Part shown: in pieces, positions 22,668-33,918 of the stretch | Position numbering within the stretch: the stretch's first letter is position 1 | Layout: every line of letters starts with the position of its first letter | Source: Prorocentrum cordatum | Lineage: Eukaryota > Sar > Dinophyceae > Prorocentrales > Prorocentraceae | Assembly (NCBI GenBank): GCA_963575745.1 | Contig: CAUYUJ010016160.1 | Coordinates: forward strand, 502,678-566,677 | Length of the DNA stretch: 64,000 nt | Direction: 5' to 3' | The notes under the pieces: model-generated | What the model was told of the DNA's origin: nothing | The model's database searches: none | Seen by the model: the letters and a program-made list of their open reading frames with translations, nothing else | Translations under genes and position numbers: made by a program

Positions 22668-22980
22668 TCCCTCCTCCTCCTCCTCCTCCTCCTTCTCCTC
22701 CTCCTCTTCCTCCTCCTCCTCCTCCTCCTCTTTCAGATCTTGGGAGAAGAAAGAGGCAGAGAGAGAGGGTTATGGAGAGAGAGGGCATCGGCTCGCCCCG
22801 CGTCGGACGGCGTGCGGCGGGTCAGGCGGTGCGCAGAGATTGAGAGAGCGGGGGAGAGAGAGAGAGAGAGGGAGCGAGAGAGACAGAGGGAGAAAATGGG
22901 AGATAGGAGAGAGAGAGAGAGAGAGGGAGGGAGCGAGAGAGATAAAACGGGAGAGAGAGAGAGAGAGAGAGAGCTGGATC
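22668..22980. repeat. TCC and GA microsatellites
   Basis: TCC-rich to about 22735, GA-rich arrays at 22850-22972. Confidence 0.9.
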
Positions 22981-23330
22981 GCTGGGCCGACTCCCTCCCC
23001 CTCCTCAGCCATCCATGGGCCGCCCAAACAAGGCCATGGCCCATGGGACAGGAGCCTCGCGCCGCACTGTCGATGCATTGGGGATGTTGCGCGATCCAGG
23101 CCCAGAACCCCTCGCGTCATGAAACAACCACGACGAGAGCTTCTGGCTACAAGTCGCAATCCACAAGTAGGGATGGGTGATCTGCCCAAGGGCACCCCAT
23201 TGCATCCTGGCAGCTTCGGTCCAGCCCTAACCAGTTTCGATGGCCGACCCCGCTCGAAAAGCTTCGAGGTGGGCGTCCAAGGGCATTCGCATCCTCATCG
23301 CGCATCCTTGCTACGGATGTCGAGCGCATC
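22981..23330. other. No supported gene
   Basis: Unique sequence between microsatellites. Overlapping frames on both strands, none convincing. Confidence 0.3.
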
Positions 23331-23605
23331 TTCTCCTTCTTCTTCTTCGTCTTCGTCTTCTTTTTCTTCTTCTTCTTCTTTGGGGGCCCTCGAGCGGGCC
23401 CCAGGGCCGTCACAGAGCGCCTCTGGGTGAGGGACTGGCCCCCATGCAGGGGTCCAGACCTCCTCGGTGGCCACGTCGTGCAGAAGCCATGATGGGATCC
23501 CGACCTCTTGGTAGCCTCTCTCTCTCTCTCTCTCGGAGGAGGAGGAGGAGGAGGAGGATGAGGAGGAGCAGGAGCAGGAGCAGGAGGAGGAGGAGGAGGA
23601 GGACC
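23330..23605. repeat. TTC, TC and GGA microsatellites
   Basis: TTC-rich 23330-23385, TC 23517-23537, GGA/GCA 23538-23605. Confidence 0.85.
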
Positions 23606-23823
23606 AGCGTGATCCCAAGAAGCGTCAGCGGTGTTGCAGCGCACCCTCCCGTCCCGAGAGGCCTCCCTCCAGAGATCCGTGCGGGCCGCCCTCGCCGTTT
23701 CAAGAAGCCCCCCCCCCCTGTGAAAGACCTTTTGAGCCCCGTGGGCTTGCCATGCGGGCGAGTGCCCCGTGTTGAAAGCAAGGAACTGGTAGCCGTACAT
23801 TCTTCCGCCCAACAAGTGTTGAG

Positions 23824-23854
23824 TCGGGCCTGTCCCTCTACAGGAGGTAGATTC
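23824..23854 (+). repeat. Single TCGGGC-type foldback arm
   Basis: TCGGGCCTGTCCCTCTACAG matches the terminal arm of the elements at 33707-34098. A partner arm in opposite orientation lies at 25533-25567. Confidence 0.55.
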
Positions 23855-23964
23855 AAGCATTGTCATAAATTATCCCAGAGCGACCCTACCTAGGAGTTGG
23901 AGCCCAGAGGAGAGCAATATTAGTAGTAACGGTAAACGCCGTCCTCCTCGTTCTCCTCATCGTC

Positions 23965-23982
23965 GCAGTTGTAGCAGTAGCG

Positions 23983-24064
<82 letters not shown>

Positions 24065-24128
24065 CAGTAGCAGTAGTAGCAGTAGTAGTAGTAGTAGCAG
24101 TAGTAGTAGCAGTAGCAGTAGCAGTAGC

Positions 24129-24168
<40 letters not shown>

Positions 24169-24184
24169 AGTAGAGTAGGAGTAG

Positions 24185-24229
<45 letters not shown>

Positions 24230-24380
24230 CAGTAGCAGTAGCAGTAGCAGTAGCAGTAGCAGTAGCAGTAGCAGTAGCAGTAGCAGTAGCAGTAGCAGTA
24301 GCAGTAGCAGTAGCAGTAGCAGTAGCAGTAGCAGTAGCAGTAGCAGTAGCAGTAGCAGTAGCAGTAGCAGTAGCAGTAGC

Positions 24381-24424
<44 letters not shown>

Positions 24425-24480
24425 CGGTAGTAGTAGCGGTAGTAGTAGCGGTAGTAGTAGCAGTCTACATCTAGACCTAC
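23965..24480. repeat. AGT / AGTAGC layered trinucleotide array
   Basis: Pure AGT blocks flank and interrupt a long AGTAGC hexamer block (about 24228-24380), then AGT and AGCGGT variants. The 294-codon Leu-rich reverse frame is a translation artefact. Confidence 0.95.
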
Positions 24481-24830
24481 ATCCACCTCTACACCTACAG
24501 CTACATCTACATGTACACATGCATCTACATCTACATCTACAGCTACACTCACATCTACGTCTACATATACACCTACATCTACACCTACATGTACATCTAC
24601 ACCTACATCCATATCTACACCTACACCTACATCTGAATATACATCTACAATGTCGCATTGGTTTTGCGTGTGCTGTGCATTGCCTTTGCTGTTGCTCTTG
24701 TCCTTGCTTTTGCCTTTGCCTTTGCTTTTGCTGTTGCTGTTGCTGTTGCGTTTGCTTTGCTTTGGTTGTCGCTTTTGCTTGATGTTGCTTTTGCTTTGCC
24801 TTCGCACACACAGACACACGCATGCGTCTG
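24481..24830. repeat. CTACAT hexamer and TTTGCT/TTTGCC arrays
   Basis: CTACAT/CTACAC hexamers at 24481-24650, then imperfect TTGCTT/TTGCTG hexamers to about 24800. Confidence 0.85.
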
Positions 24831-24841
24831 CATTCGCTCAC

Positions 24842-25335
24842 CTATGCTGTGCTATGCTATCATATGCTGAACTATGCTATGCTATGCTAGGCTATGCTTT
24901 AATCTGCTATGCTGCGCTATGCTGTGCTATGATATGCTATGCTATGCTATGCTGCGCTATGCTATGCTATGCTATGCTATGCTGCGCTATGCTATGTTAT
25001 GCTATGCTATGCTGCGCTATGCTATGCTATGCTATACTATGCTATGCTGCGCTATGCTATGCTATGTTATGATTTGCTATGCTATGATATGCTATGCTAT
25101 GCTATGCTGCGCTATGCTATGCTATGCTATGCGAATGCTGCGCTAAGCTAAGCTAAGCTAAGCTAACCTGAGCTACGCTAAGCTAAGCTAAGCTAGGCTA
25201 GGCTAGGCTAAACTAAGCTAAGCTAGGCCAGGCTAGGCTAAGCTAAGCTAAGCTAAGCTACAGCTAAACGAAGCTAAGATGAAGCTAAGCTAAGCTAAGC
25301 TAAGCTAAGCTAAGATGAGATACGCAAAGCTAAGG
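24842..25335. repeat. Pentanucleotide array, GCTAT then GCTAA
   Basis: GCTAT units with regularly spaced GCTGC variants to about 25140, then GCTAA units with variants to about 25335. Confidence 0.95.
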
Positions 25336-25532
25336 TAAGGGGGCGCAACTGGGGGAACCGCGGGGCGGGGACAGGGGGAACCGCCCGGGGCGAAGCCCAC
25401 TGCCCGGCCCCTTTAAGCCCAGCGGGTAAGAACCCTCTAGGCAGAGCCTAAGTAGGGAAATAGTCTGGGGACGGTTTTCCGAATCTGTTTGATCTTGTGT
25501 TTCCGGCATGTGTTTGGTATGCTTGGTTTTTC

Positions 25533-25567
25533 GTTTGAAATCCGCTTCTAGGGGGACATGCCCGACC
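25533..25567 (-). repeat. Single TCGGGC-type foldback arm, inverted
   Basis: Reverse complement GTCGGGCATGTCCCCCTAGA plus AAACGAAAAACC matches the right arm of 33707-33918, including its inner part. Confidence 0.55.
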
Positions 25568-26035
25568 TAATACAAACGATAAGGAACACGCGAAGGTAGG
25601 AACATACGCTCCAACGAGGTATCCAGGCAGATCCTCGTTTTGACAGAACGGTCGGCTTCCTGGATGCACGCGTTGCGTCGGCTTCCCTTCTGGCCATGCG
25701 CGCCCAGGACGCCTCAGGCGAAAGCCCCGTTTTGCAAAGGGGCAGATCTGCACCCGTCCACCCGCAGCACGCGCTCAGGTGCTCGGCCTCTGAAAGCCGT
25801 GTCGGCCCCAGCGAACGCCCGATGCGGAACAGAGGCCGCCCGCCGCCCGGGCAGCTGCTGCATCTGATCACGCGTCTCGTCCCGGAGCTGGCAGAAGCCC
25901 CGGCCGACGAAAAACCCGCCCCCACCCCGAACCCGAGCCGCCCGCCATCCCTGCAGCGGCCGCAGGCCTCTCGGGGCCGACGTGCTCGACGCAGCGGCGA
26001 GAGGCCCGCGCCGAAGAGAGGCCGCTCTCCATCCG
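25568..26035. other. No supported gene
   Basis: GC-rich sequence open in several frames on both strands. No recognised domain. Confidence 0.3.
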
Positions 26036-26200
26036 CGTGTGCGTTTTTGTGCTTTTTGTTGTGTGTGCGTGTTTGTGTGTGTGTGTGTGTGTTTGTGTTT
26101 GTGTTTGTGTTGTTTTGTGTGTCTTGTGTGTTTGTTGTGTGTGTTTTTCGTGTGTGTGTGTGTGTGTGTGTTTTGTATGTTTTTGTTTGTGTTTTGTTGC
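26036..26200. repeat. TG-rich microsatellite
   Basis: TG/TTG repeats with interruptions. Confidence 0.85.
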
Positions 26201-26391
26201 GGCAGGTGCCCACGGCTCGCTTGCGCGTGCGCGGCGGCGGGGTGCGGCGGGAGCTGCATGTTTGCTTGCACGTGGGGCCGCCCTCCGTCCTCGAGGCTGC
26301 TCGGTCTGTGCTTCGAAGACGAAGGAGTGCCCGTGGCGTGGAACACTCCGGAGGGAAAGAAACACACAGACATAATTCGTCGTCGACTCCC

Positions 26392-26549
26392 ACCAAACCA
26401 CCCCAACCCAACCCGAAGGCTCAGATTTACCCTCGATTTCCAGTGGGGGGGGGGGTCGGGAAACATCGAACAAACACACGTGGAACCCTTACCCCCCCCC
26501 AACCCGAAATTCGGGTCTTCGGGTTGGGTTGGGGTGGTCTGGTAGGTAG
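26392..26549. mobile_element. 158-bp TIR element, ACCACCCCAACCC family, copy 1
   Basis: The left terminus ACCAAACCACCCCAACCCAA plus CCCGAAG is matched in inverted form by CTTCGGGTTGGGTTGGGGTG plus GTCTGGT at 26517-26543. The body contains a G9-10 tract. A second copy with the same ends and body lies at 51088-51257. The element is bracketed by an imperfect 14-base direct repeat (26378-26391 and 26554-26567, 12 of 14 identical), as expected of a target-site duplication. No coding capacity. Confidence 0.75.
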
Positions 26550-27110
26550 TCATCATCGTCGAGTCCCAGGAAAATATGGGAAAATATGGGAGGTGGGGGG
26601 GGACGACAAAGACACAGAAAAGATGGGAAAATGTTAGGAATCCTGTTGTTTGTGTGCATGTATTTGTGTGTCCTGGGGCCCCTTCAAAAACGAGAGCTGA
26701 AGTTTAAAAGCAAGATGGGCTCCATCTTTGTAGCGTGCGCAAGCTGGTAGAGGACAGGTGTGCGCGGCGCCGAGGCGAGAGCTCCACTTCGAAGTGCTTG
26801 CCCTCTTCCCTTGAGGCGGTTGCAAACCTCAAGCTTCAGGCACACAGATGGTGGGGAAGCCTCAGGCTTGGCATCGCTCGGACGTGTGCATTTTTCCTTC
26901 GGCGAGGACCCATTTGGGGAAAAAACCACGCACGAAACCAAAAAAAACATAGGGAACGGACGTCCGAGCGATGGTCAGAGCTTCAAGCACACAGATGGTG
27001 GGGAAGTCTCAGGCGGAACGCCCCGCCCGCCCTGCCAGCACGTTCAGGGGTGCGACACGTCGGAGGTGTTTCCCAAACAGGGCTCGCACTTGGGGGGTTC
27101 TTCTTCCTCC
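26550..27110. other. No supported gene
   Basis: AGGCACACAGATGGTGGGGA with CTCAGGC (about 26837) recurs at about 26986, a short direct repeat about 149 bases apart. No coherent coding frame. Confidence 0.35.
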
Positions 27111-27119
27111 TCTACGGCA

Positions 27120-27260
27120 CTGGGCCTGTGCGTCGGTCGGGCTGCTATGTTGTCGCCGTCGCTGACCCGTCGCCGCCTCGTCGCCGCCCATCGTCTGGGC
27201 CTGTGCGTCGGTCTGGCGGCTATGCCGTTGCTGTCGCCACCCCGTCGTTGCCGTCGCCGC
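27120..27260 (+). repeat. ~65-bp CGTCGCCGCC repeat, first block
   Basis: CTGGGCCTGTGCGTCGGTC and CCGTCGCCGCCTCGTCGCCG units, same family as 27870-28135. Confidence 0.65.
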
Positions 27261-27869
27261 TCGTGCATTACATTGCGTTGCTGTGCGTTGGTTTGCGTTG
27301 CTTTGCATTGTTTGGCCTTGCGTTGCATTTCTTGGTCCTGCTTTGCGTTTGTTTTGTCTGGCTTTGCATTGAATAGTATTGATGTTGTATTTCGTTGCTT
27401 TGCGTCTTCCTACAACAAACCATCGATGTTACAACAACGCTTGCAGGATTAATTACTTCCCTCGGCGGCGCCAGCGTGGGCGACAAATACGTGCCACTCA
27501 GAGTTGCCAGATGCGGCAGCGAACATGGCCAAGCGTTGAAACGAAAGCTGACATCCCTTCACTAAACTTGCACGCGCCACCACGCCAAGCAAATGACTAA
27601 AGACCGGAATCAAGCCATAGATGGACCGATGAAGCATTCAAGGATGCCGGGGTTGGCGAGTTTCATGCAGTGTTTTGCTATGAATGCGTTGCGATGCATG
27701 GCATTGTGGCATTGCTTTGTATTGTTTTGCGTTGCTTTGTATAGCTTTGCGTTGCTTTGCTTCCATTGTCAGGTCGCAACGGGACAGCTTTCAAATCATC
27801 TCCAAACATTCCAAAAAGAGTGCTTGTATACTTAGGGGTCCTTATTTCTTTTCTAAGGGACTGGGTCTG
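27261..27869. other. No supported gene; TTGCGTTGCTTTG-rich patches
   Basis: Short worn repeats of GCGTTGCTTTGCATTG at 27265-27400 and 27685-27765 flank unique sequence. Confidence 0.4.
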
Positions 27870-28135
27870 GGTGTTGGTCTGGCGGCTCAGTGCTCGCCGT
27901 CGCCGCCTCGTCGCCGCCCGTCGTCTGGGCTGTGGTGTCGGTCTGGCGGCTCCGTGGTCGCCGTCACCGCCCCGTCGCCGCCTCGTCGCCGCCCGACGTC
28001 TGGGCATGAGTGTCGGTCTGGCGGCCCCGTGGTCGCTGTCGCCGACCCGTCGCCTCATCGTCGCCGCTCGTCGTCTGAGCCTGGGTGTCGGTCTCACGGC
28101 TCCGTCGTCGCCGTCGCCGCCTCGTCGCCGCCTAG
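27870..28135 (+). repeat. ~65-75-bp tandem repeat, four copies
   Basis: GGTCTGGCGGCTCCGTGGTC recurs with CGTCGCCGCCTCGTCGCCGC between. Copies vary in length. Confidence 0.8.
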
Positions 28136-28139
28136 ATTG

Positions 28140-28490
28140 CACACATAGACCGCGATACGGAAACTGCACAACATACATTGGACCACATGTATTGCACACA
28201 TATTGCGCACCATCGTGCACCACACACGTTGCACCACGTCGAGTGCACCACATACATCGCGCACCACATATATTGCACCACACAGATTGCACTGCGTAGA
28301 TTTCCCAAGACGAATTGCACCACATAGATTGCACCACATACACTGGACCACATATTGCCCAACAACGATTGCACAACATAGATTAAGCATCATGGATTTC
28401 ACAACATGTATTGCACAACATAAATTGCACAACATAGACTGCACAACACGGATTGCACCATGTAGATTGCACGACATAGTTTGCTATAAA
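28140..28490 (+). repeat. Degenerate ATTGCACCACATAG repeat
   Basis: About 20 worn copies of a 14-15-base unit. Confidence 0.85.
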
Positions 28491-28499
28491 CACTCTCTG

Positions 28500-29360
28500 G
28501 GGTCCATGTTGGCTATTCTTTATACAGGAAGGGGAAGGAGGAGGATGACGGGGAACACGAAGTATTGGGCCGTAGCCGAGTAGGTCAGGACAGTGGATCC
28601 CAACTTGCCGAAGGAGGAGGACGAGGAAGCAAAAGGCAGGAGGCAAGTGGGAGGCCCTCGAGAGCATCCTCCTCTTCTTCCTCTTCCTCTTCTCGGGTCG
28701 GACGAACCGGTAATATTGCGGGACAATGGGGGCACGCGATCTGTTGCATGCAGCTGGTTTCGGCCCCGCCGCCAAACCATCTTCCTCGATAGATCGGCGC
28801 CTTCGGATGCCGGGAAGATCAGTTGCGTTAGCTGATCTGCTATCCCCCTCGGTTCACAGTTCAAGACGCCGTCAAGTGAATGCGACATGTTTCGGGAGGC
28901 ATTTCGCCCCCTTCGTCAGGGCCCAAATGGCTATCACGTGGCTTACGCATATTTTACACGCGCACACAGAGGTTTCATGGCGATCGCGATTGGTGGCACA
29001 TTTGGGAGCCCACAGGTCAGCGATGAGCTCAACAAAAGAACACTAAAGTGTAAATCATTAGGGGACACTTGCCTCCTCCGCCCTCTTGGCCATAAACTGC
29101 GTTTTCAAAAAAAGGGACAGCTTCTCTTGCCATCGTTTTCATGATCTACGCCTTGTTTTCAGGTTTGTTGATTTCGTTGCTTCGTTTTGGAATTCTCGTT
29201 CGCGAAGTTTTCGGTTCGGGGCCGTTTTGTAAGGTGTTTGTCTGCTGTGGGCTGCTTTTGTTTCTCCTCCCCGTCTTGGTTGGCCGAAGCCGAAAAGTTG
29301 GAAACGAGCCAAACACGCACCCTCCATACTTTGTTCATCGACTTTAAGTCCTGCCCCCTT
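28500..29360. other. No firmly supported gene
   Basis: The frame at 28887-29144 (NGYHVAYAYFTRAHRGFMAI) has fairly natural composition but overlaps an equally long frame and has no splice context, so it is not called. Confidence 0.3.
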
Positions 29361-29865
29361 CATGGTTTGCACGAGCGATTGCATCGTGAATCGCACGAGC
29401 GATCTCGCAATCGGTATCACAATCGATCTCACTGGATTGACTTCACTATCGGTCTCACGATCGACCTCACCATCGTTTCGCTACCGATCTCACAGGCGAT
29501 CTCAAGATCCAGATCACCAATTGTCAGACCATCCACTGACTGGGGTTCTTCTCTGGTCTATGGCAGCTCACCTCTCGGCTGGAAGCGAGCAGAAGACACA
29601 CGCCCCCCCCCCCAGAGTTCTTTTACGTCATCTCTAAGCACTCCCCCCCCCAGGATAGAAAAGGACTGCGAGGACGAGCGCCGCGAGCTCCACGCGAAGG
29701 AGGCCCGCCTCCCGTGGGGGCATCGGCGCGCCCTGCGAGCGGGCGCGGCGCCCGGCCCCCCCCCAGGGAACGCATCTCGGGGGCCCCGCACGGCGTGGTG
29801 GCCACGGCGCGTGGTGAGCCCGTGGAGATTCGCGAGCGAAAAACTCAAATTTTGAGTCGGTTCCT

Positions 29866-30000
29866 CTTTTTTTCTCTTTCTCTCTCTATATTTTTTTGGT
29901 TCTCTCTCCCTCTCTCTCTCTCTCTTTCTATCTCTTTTCTCTGTCTCTCTCTCTCTGCCTCTTTTTCTCTTTCTCTCTCTCTCTCTCTCGCGAGTCTCCA
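29866..30000. repeat. TC microsatellite
   Basis: TC/TTC repeats. Preceded at 29370-29520 by worn CGATCTCAC-type repeats. Confidence 0.85.
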
Positions 30001-30529
30001 CCGGGTCAGGTCAGTGGAGATTCGCGGATCACGGATCAACAAGTTCGAGTCGTTCTCCGACGATGGCTCGGCCTCAGAGGGCCCGTGGAGCTTCGCGGTG
30101 GGCCCTGCCATGGTACAGTTGATCCGTAGGGCATGCAGGAGTAATTCGCACAGAACGGCGTAGCATGTGTGCAATATTGTCAGCCCGTAGCTTCTGGCTC
30201 CTAGTGTGGAGGGGGCTCAATTACCAGTCCACCATCCCAAGAGGTGGGGGAGCCAGAACAAACTAGGACAGTGGAGTTTGACCGCGAGGCCAAAAAAGAG
30301 AGAGATTCGCGGTCACCGCGCGGTTATGGGGCTCGAGTCTCTCTCCGAGTACGTCTCGACCTCAGTGAGCCCTGGAAACGACAGGGCCGTGTTTTGTTCC
30401 AACCATCCCGTGGTGTTGGGTCATCGTTTTGAAGATGGCGCCCCGTGTTCCCCACTCCTCCTTCCCCCCCCCTTCTCCCTCCCTTGCCTCTGCCCTTCGC
30501 GTGTATCTGTTTCGGCACAGCCCTCACAC

Positions 30530-31370
30530 GCTTCGTGGCCCAATAGGGAGCTCCACCGAAGGGCCCAATGGCAAAGTTCGCATGGCGGCTCCGCCGCACT
30601 TCAGCGCACCCCTCACACGTCTCGTGGCCCCATAGGGAGCTCCACCGACGGCCTCGGTGGCAAAGCTCGCATGGCAGCCCCTCCCCATTTCGGCGCAACA
30701 TACACTTCGTGGCCCCATAGGGAGCTCCACTGAAGGCCCCAGTGGCAAAGTTCGCATGGCGGCCCCGCCCCATTCCGGCGCACCCCTCACACGTTTCGTG
30801 GCCCTATACGGGTCTCCACCGAAGGCCCCAGTGGCAAAGTTCCCATGGCGGCCCCGCCCCATTTCGGCGCACCCCTCACACGTTTCGTGGCCCCATAGGG
30901 AGCTCCTCCAAATGCCCCAGTGGCAAAATTCGCATGGTGGCCCCGCCCCACTTCGGTGCACCCCTCCCAAGTTTCGTGGCCCCATATGTATCTCCACCGA
31001 AGGCCCCAGTGGCAGGGTTGGCATGGCGGCACGAACCCCATTCTGGCTCACCCCTCACACACTTCGTGGCCCCATAGGGAGCTCCATTGAAGGCCCCAGC
31101 GGCAGGGTTCGCATGGCGCCACCGCACCGATTTCGGCACACCCCTCACACGTTCCGTGGCCCCACAGGGAGCTGCACCGAAGGCCCCACTGGCAATGTTC
31201 GCATGGCGCCAGCGCGCTCATTTTGGCACACCCATCACATATTTCGTGGCCCCACAGGGAGCTGCACCGAAGGCCCCACCCACTGGCAGGGTTCGCATGG
31301 CGCCAGTGCACCCATTTCGGCACACCCCTCACACGTTTCGTGGCCCCACAGGGAGCTCCACCGAAGGCGG
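30530..31370 (+). repeat. ~89-bp tandem repeat, about ten copies
   Basis: CGTGGCCCCATAGGGAGCTC recurs every 87-92 bases, followed by GAAGGCCCCAGTGGCAAAG and GCATGGCGGC. Unit lengths jitter, so the frame slips between copies. The 304-codon frame at 30657-31571 is therefore treated as non-coding. Confidence 0.9.
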
Positions 31371-31870
31371 GGCTCAAAACCGCGGTATCAATTCAATATG
31401 GTTGGGTCCTTCGCCAGGATGATTTTCTGGTTTCGTTTTGCCGTTTTTGCCAGATCCGGCGCCGTGTTTGTTGCTGGTTCCGTCGCCGTTGTTTTGCTGG
31501 TTCCGTTTCCGGTCTCAATCTTGGAGCCGTTTTTGTTGCCGTTTCTGGTCGCCGTTTTTTTGGGGGGGTGATTTTTTCAATTGTTTCCATGTTCAAGAGA
31601 CTCTTTTTTAACAAAAACGCTGAAAACACGGCCCCGCCGTTTCCGGGGCCCACTAAGGTCTCGACCGACCGGGGCCTCCGAGCTCCCAAAACCGTGCGGT
31701 GACGGCCCACGCGGCACGCGGTGTTGGGGCTCCCCAGAGATGGATAAAGACACGCGACTTTCCAGGATGAGCTGACCACTGGCACCCAGACCTGAGGATC
31801 CCCCAGACTTGTTGGGCTGGCATTCTGGGAGGAGCTGTGGGTGCGTGCTGTCGGGCGGCTGTCACCGCTA

Positions 31871-32075
31871 GTAATGGAGGATGACGATTAATAAATGACC
31901 AGGGGTCGTGTTCACGCGGCGGCGCCCGGGATGACGATTAGAAAAAACCGGCCGCGGGCTGGACAACTATTTCTTTTAATCGCTCTCCTCCAGTCAGAAA
32001 ATTGTGCAGAGATAGCAGAAAACTATTTTCTCAATCGTTCTCTCCCATTTTTTTATTAATCGTCATCCCGCATTG
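31871..32075. mobile_element. ~205-bp foldback element, GGATGACGATTAATAAA family
   Basis: Left end GTAATGGAGGATGACGATTA plus ATAAATG, right end its imperfect inverse ending AATCGTCATCCCGCATTGC. A third GGATGACGATTAG copy lies inside at 31929. No coding capacity. Confidence 0.55.
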
Positions 32076-32266
32076 CTGGGGGTGTGTTGTCCGCTCGCCA
32101 TCTCCTGCGGGCGGGGTGCCCGGGTCACCTGCCCCGGTTTCGAGAGCTCGCATGGCGCGAACGCTCGCAGCACGATGAGTTGGCCTCGCGGACCGGGGGA
32201 TCGTGTTCACGCGCGTGGTTGGGCGCGTGCGTCTCTTGTGGGCCGCGGATTGAGCACAGCATATCT

Positions 32267-32429
32267 CAGAGCGTGAATTACCTACCCCGCTTTCGCTTCC
32301 AGGCAAAACCAAGTCATACCACGCGCCTCCTCGTCAAGCGGCCTGACCAGTACAGGCAGTAGTGTGGCATCGTTTGGTATCTCTTGGAAGCGAGGGTGGT
32401 CAAAAGCGAGGTAGGCTTGTTTCCCCCTA
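32267..32429. mobile_element. 163-bp foldback element, ACCTACC family, copy 2
   Basis: Nearly identical to 20058-20221, same ends, different flanks. Main differences are single substitutions and CAGTAGTGTGG replacing CTGCAATTTGG. Confidence 0.7.
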
Positions 32430-32869
32430 ATATCGGAGGATAGTTGCGCAAGCTGCTGGACCGGTTGGGAATTCAGGAAGCTGGGATCCGGACGCTGTCC
32501 AGAACAACGCCTCATCTAGGCAGACGTTTTGTCATAAGGCCTCCGCTCAAAGGAGTCAAATACTCTTGGTCTGGTGGCAGTGATGGCGGATGCGACGCAC
32601 AGTTCGGCCAAACTCCTCCGCTGGAATTTGCCACGCAGTTCGCACGTGCGTTAAGGACAACCCTAGCATTGGAGGGGTGCCAATGTGTTTTTCTTGCCTG
32701 GGCTTACCATCCGCAGAGGGCACCTATACTCCACCGCCGCCGCCGGCGAGGGCTGTTCTGGGCCCCATCGATGGTGTATAATTAGGCCCTCCCTGCCTCG
32801 GCCAGGAGGCGTCTGCACCATGCTGGCCCATGGTGGCCCTGGCCAGACACGGTGGTGGTGTATAGATGC

Positions 32870-32970
32870 CTCCTCCTCCTCCTCCTCCTCCTCCTCCACC
32901 TTCTTCTCCTCCTCCTCCTCTTCCTCCTCCTCTCCTTTCTCCTCCTCCTCCTCTTCTTCCTCCGTCTCCT
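32870..32970. repeat. TCC microsatellite
   Basis: TCC/TTC repeats, imperfect. Confidence 0.9.
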
Positions 32971-33064
32971 CCTGGGTATCTCGCCTTCGCTTCGGGCGTC
33001 GGGGGCCTGTGCTTCAAGAGAAGCGAGTGCCTTCGGCGAAGGTGATCCTGCTCTTGACCCACGT

Positions 33065-33225
33065 TTTCGTGTGGCCTCGTTTTCAGCCCCTCGGGGCCCT
33101 CACCTGGCCTCGGGAACGTTAGAACACGACTCGGTACGAGAAACCGGTCCCACGGAAAGTGGTCGAGAGGTCGGGGACCCGTGTTTCGGGAAAACCGAGA
33201 CGCTGGACGTCTGGGAACAGGGGGC
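33065..33225 (-). repeat. Dispersed ~160-bp repeat family, inverted copy
   Basis: Reverse complement has CCCAGACGTCCAGCGTCTCG, GGGACCGGTTTCTCG and GTTCCCGAGGCCAGGTGAGG, the order of the + copies at 19-21 kb. Confidence 0.6.
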
Positions 33226-33239
33226 AGAGGCTATGGATC

Positions 33240-33698
33240 AGGGTTTACTTGGTCTTGGGAACCGCAGGGCCGTTTCTTTAAGCGCTTTCAAAAACATGTT
33301 TCTCGATAGTGCAAACGGCCAAAGCAAAGTTCACCGAGACGATCAGGGAACGGTTCACCGAAACGGCTTGGCCAGTCGGGGGATCCGAAGGAGGTTCGGA
33401 ATTCGTCGAAAGCGGTTCGGATCGGGTTTGAGAAACGATTTGGCTCGATCCTTCCACAGGAAAAACGAAAACGGGAAAGCGACGGCGCCGGAAACGTCGC
33501 GCAAATCTGCGCCAGAAATTGCCATCTAACTTAGTCCATTGAGGCAGTAAGCGAATGCCTTGCCGTGAAGGAGCGGGGGCAACGTTAGGGGAGGCAGGCT
33601 CAGGGGGCACGCGTGGATCCCCGATCGCCCATGGATCGCCGACAGTGGCCCGACACTGCCCAATAGCCAACGGCCCACCCCGCCGAAGCGCTGGGTCC
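33240..33698. other. No supported gene
   Basis: Unique sequence with A/G-rich stretches of GGTTCGG and GAAAACGGG types. No coherent protein. Confidence 0.3.
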
Positions 33699-33706
33699 TG
33701 CTATCG

Positions 33707-33918
33707 TTAAATCGGGCGTGTCCATCTATAGGGGGATCTTCGACAAAAAATGAGAAATACCTCACAAATACACCAAAAAGGTCAAACAATATGAAACCAA
33801 ATAGTCCCCAGACTATTTTCGGAGTATGTTATGATTATTGTGAGGGTATTTTTTATGTTTCCGGGTATTTTTTGTTTTTCGTCGAAAATCCCTTTGTAGG
33901 GGGACAGGCCCGATTTAA
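33707..33918. mobile_element. 212-bp MITE with 8-bp target duplication
   Basis: Both ends read TTAAATCGGGC from outside inward, with arms of about 45 bases (TTAAATCGGGCGTGTCC ... GGGATCTTCGACAAAAAA). The element is flanked on both sides by TGCTATCG (33699-33706 and 33919-33926), an exact 8-bp direct repeat as made by hAT-like and some other cut-and-paste transposases. The interior is AT-rich and non-coding. Confidence 0.8.

Noticed and set aside
23957-24841. 294-codon Leu-rich reverse frame
   Set aside because: Translation of the AGT/AGC array.
28887-29144. 86-codon frame NGYHVAYAYFTRAHRGF
   Set aside because: Attractive composition but overlapped by another long frame, with no splice sites or partners.
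30657-31571. 304-codon forward frame
   Set aside because: It runs through the ~89-bp tandem repeat. Unit length jitters and other frames are equally open, so openness reflects base composition.
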